7,114 nt of DNA from the NCBI GenBank assembly GCA_005883295.1, contig VAWV01000081.1, positions 1,285-8,398 of the forward strand, in the 5' to 3' direction. The position numbers and the translations under genes were made by a program. The DNA comes from Actinomycetota bacterium. Lineage in GTDB: Bacteria > Actinomycetota > Thermoleophilia > Solirubrobacterales > Thermoleophilaceae. Position 1 is the stretch's first letter. The number at the start of each line of letters is the position of its first letter. The notes beneath the pieces are model-generated. The model ran no database searches. It had not been told where the DNA came from and saw nothing but the letters and a program-made list of their open reading frames with translations. Below are positions 6,408-7,114 of this stretch, one piece after another.

Positions 6408-6480
6408 CTGGGGGGGAGGGATTCGAACCCGTCCTTTCGGGGACCAAAACCCCGCGTCTTGCCAACTAGACGACCCCCCA
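6408..6480 (-). tRNA. tRNA-Gln (anticodon UUG)
   Basis: Read on the minus strand from 6480. The acceptor TGGGGGG pairs fully with CCCCCCA, with discriminator G at 6408. The D-arm is GTCT/AGAC with loop AGTTGGCA, and the anticodon stem is CGGGG/CCCCG with loop TTTTGGT. The anticodon TTG (6447-6445) reads CAA and wobble CAG. The T-loop TTCGAAT is canonical. The 3' CCA is not encoded (GCG follows the acceptor), so CCA must be added enzymatically. The U1-A72 pair and G73 are typical glutamine identity features. The T-stem is imperfect: with standard numbering positions 49 and 50 mispair. With C opposite 6431 bulged out, the stem pairs perfectly (GAGGG/CCCTC) and the variable loop becomes 4 bases. 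Length is 73. Confidence 0.96.
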
Positions 6481-6491
6481 GTGGCAATCGG

Positions 6492-6497
6492 AGGATA
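6492..6497 (-). promoter_or_regulatory. Possible -10 element upstream of tRNA-Gln
   Basis: On the minus strand TATCCT matches the -10 consensus at four of six positions and ends 11 bases before the mature tRNA 5' end. No convincing -35 hexamer is visible at the usual distance. The 62-base spacer 6481-6542 separates the divergent tRNA and glmU, so both promoters would have to lie in or near it. I see no clear promoter for glmU. Confidence 0.25.
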
Positions 6498-6542
6498 AGA
6501 CCGCGCGAATGGGGGAGCTCAGCGCGTTACGCTGGAACCTCG

Positions 6543-7114
6543 ATGGCGCGCGACATGACCGTCCTGATCATGGCGGCCGGCCACGGCACCCGCATGCGGT
6601 CGGAGCTCGCGAAGGTCCTTCACCCCGTTTGCGGCCGCGAGATGGTGCTGTGGGTGGCCGAGGCCGCCCGCGGCGCCGGGGCCGGCCGCGTGGTCTGCAT
6701 CACGCGGCCCGGTGAGGGCGTGGCGGAACGGCTCGACGGGAGAGTCGAGATCGCGGAGCAGGTCGAGGGCGAGGGCACCGGCGCGGCCGTCCTCGCCGCC
6801 CGGGACGCGGTCGCCGCGTCGGAGGACGTCGTCGTGCTCTCCGGCGACCATCCGCTGGTCTCACGGGAGACGATCGCGGCCATGATCGAGACCCATCGCG
6901 AGCGCGGCGCAGCGGCCACCGTGCTCACCACGAGCGCGATCGATCCGAGCGGCTACGGCCGCGTCGTGCGCAGACCAGACGGCTCGATCGAGCGGATCGT
7001 CGAGACCAAGCACTCGGAGGGCGTCGACCCTGAGATCCTGGGCCTCAAGGAGATCAACGTGGGCGCGTACGTGTTCGCCGCGGGCGAGCTACTCGACGCG
7101 CTCGCCGAGGTCCC
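6543..7114 (+). CDS. glmU: GlmU N-terminal uridylyltransferase region, 3'-truncated by the window edge
   Basis: Bifunctional GlmU acetylates GlcN-1-P and then couples GlcNAc-1-P to UTP, giving UDP-GlcNAc for peptidoglycan. About 190 residues are visible, all in the nucleotidyltransferase domain. The signature is M-A-A-G-H-G-T-R-M-R-S...K-V-L-H (10-27; R17 and K24 have the same spacing as E. coli R18 and K25). Also present are G-T-G (78-80), the metal-binding aspartate D102 in S-G-D-H-P-L, S-G-Y-G-R (136-140), E154 in I-V-E-T-K and N172 in K-E-I-N-V-G. ATG at 6543 has a weak GGAA about 5 bases upstream; ATG at 6555 is in the same frame and possible, but has no Shine-Dalgarno. Compared with E. 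coli there is a 3-residue insertion before G-T-G. The C-terminal acetyltransferase repeat domain is beyond the window, so a monofunctional nucleotidyltransferase cannot be wholly excluded. Divergent from tRNA-Gln. Confidence 0.93.
   Translation, partial: MARDMTVLIMAAGHGTRMRSELAKVLHPVCGREMVLWVAEAARGAGAGRVVCITRPGEGVAERLDGRVEIAEQVEGEGTGAAVLAARDAVAASEDVVVLSGDHPLVSRETIAAMIETHRERGAAATVLTTSAIDPSGYGRVVRRPDGSIERIVETKHSEGVDPEILGLKEINVGAYVFAAGELLDALAEV

Noticed and set aside
6408..6480. tRNA-Gln as an attachment site for an integrated island
   Set aside because: I saw no duplicated tRNA 3' end in the window and no integrase gene.
6509..6715. Short plus-strand frame starting before glmU
   Set aside because: It overlaps the GlmU catalytic motif in another frame and has Arg/His-rich shadow composition.
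1..7114. CRISPR array, riboswitch, rRNA, insertion sequence or multi-gene defence system
   Set aside because: No regularly spaced repeats, transposase motifs, terminal inverted repeats or defence-type gene set are visible; the lone HNH gene is not sufficient.

Overview
The window is a high-GC bacterial chromosome segment. Gene content and order (metG, tatD, rsmA, ispE, a PucR-type regulator, tRNA-Gln, glmU) fit an actinobacterium. The MetRS style, the abundant GTG starts and the CdaR/PucR-type regulator make a Thermoleophilia/Solirubrobacterales-like organism my best guess, but that lineage is inference and no taxonomic marker settles it.

Layout. Positions 1-3668 (+) form a tightly packed housekeeping operon: the 3' part of metG (methionyl-tRNA synthetase), tatD (metal-dependent hydrolase/DNase), then one continuous reading frame that encodes RsmA (16S rRNA dimethyladenosine transferase) followed by IspE (CDP-methylerythritol kinase, MEP isoprenoid pathway). 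metG/tatD and tatD/rsmA are each joined by a 4-nt GTGA stop/start overlap, which suggests translational coupling. Positions 3755-3997 (+) encode an 80-residue two-helix membrane protein. Positions 4043-5305 (+) encode a PucR/CdaR-type transcription regulator, and 5378-5560 (+) a 60-residue cysteine-rich protein. On the minus strand lie an HNH endonuclease gene (5364-6356), whose 3' end runs antisense through the whole cysteine-rich gene, and a tRNA-Gln(UUG) gene (6408-6480) just upstream of it. The window ends inside glmU (6543 to the edge, +), needed for UDP-GlcNAc and so for cell-wall synthesis. No stretch longer than 100 bases lacks a gene.

Functionally the region is mostly core: translation (MetRS, tRNA-Gln, rRNA methylation), isoprenoid precursors (IspE) and peptidoglycan precursors (GlmU). 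The HNH gene looks like a mobile-type insertion beside the tRNA.

The most notable observation is the rsmA/ispE junction. No stop separates the two domains, and the conserved N-terminal P-A-K-x-N motif of IspE, with its catalytic lysine, is missing. A Shine-Dalgarno-like sequence and a TTG start in another frame read L-V-R-S-P-A, which looks like the normal start of IspE. This suggests either a genuine fusion with a damaged kinase N-terminus or a small deletion (real or a sequence error). The tRNA-Gln T-stem also appears to carry one extra base. I did not find a clear multi-gene defence or mobile system.
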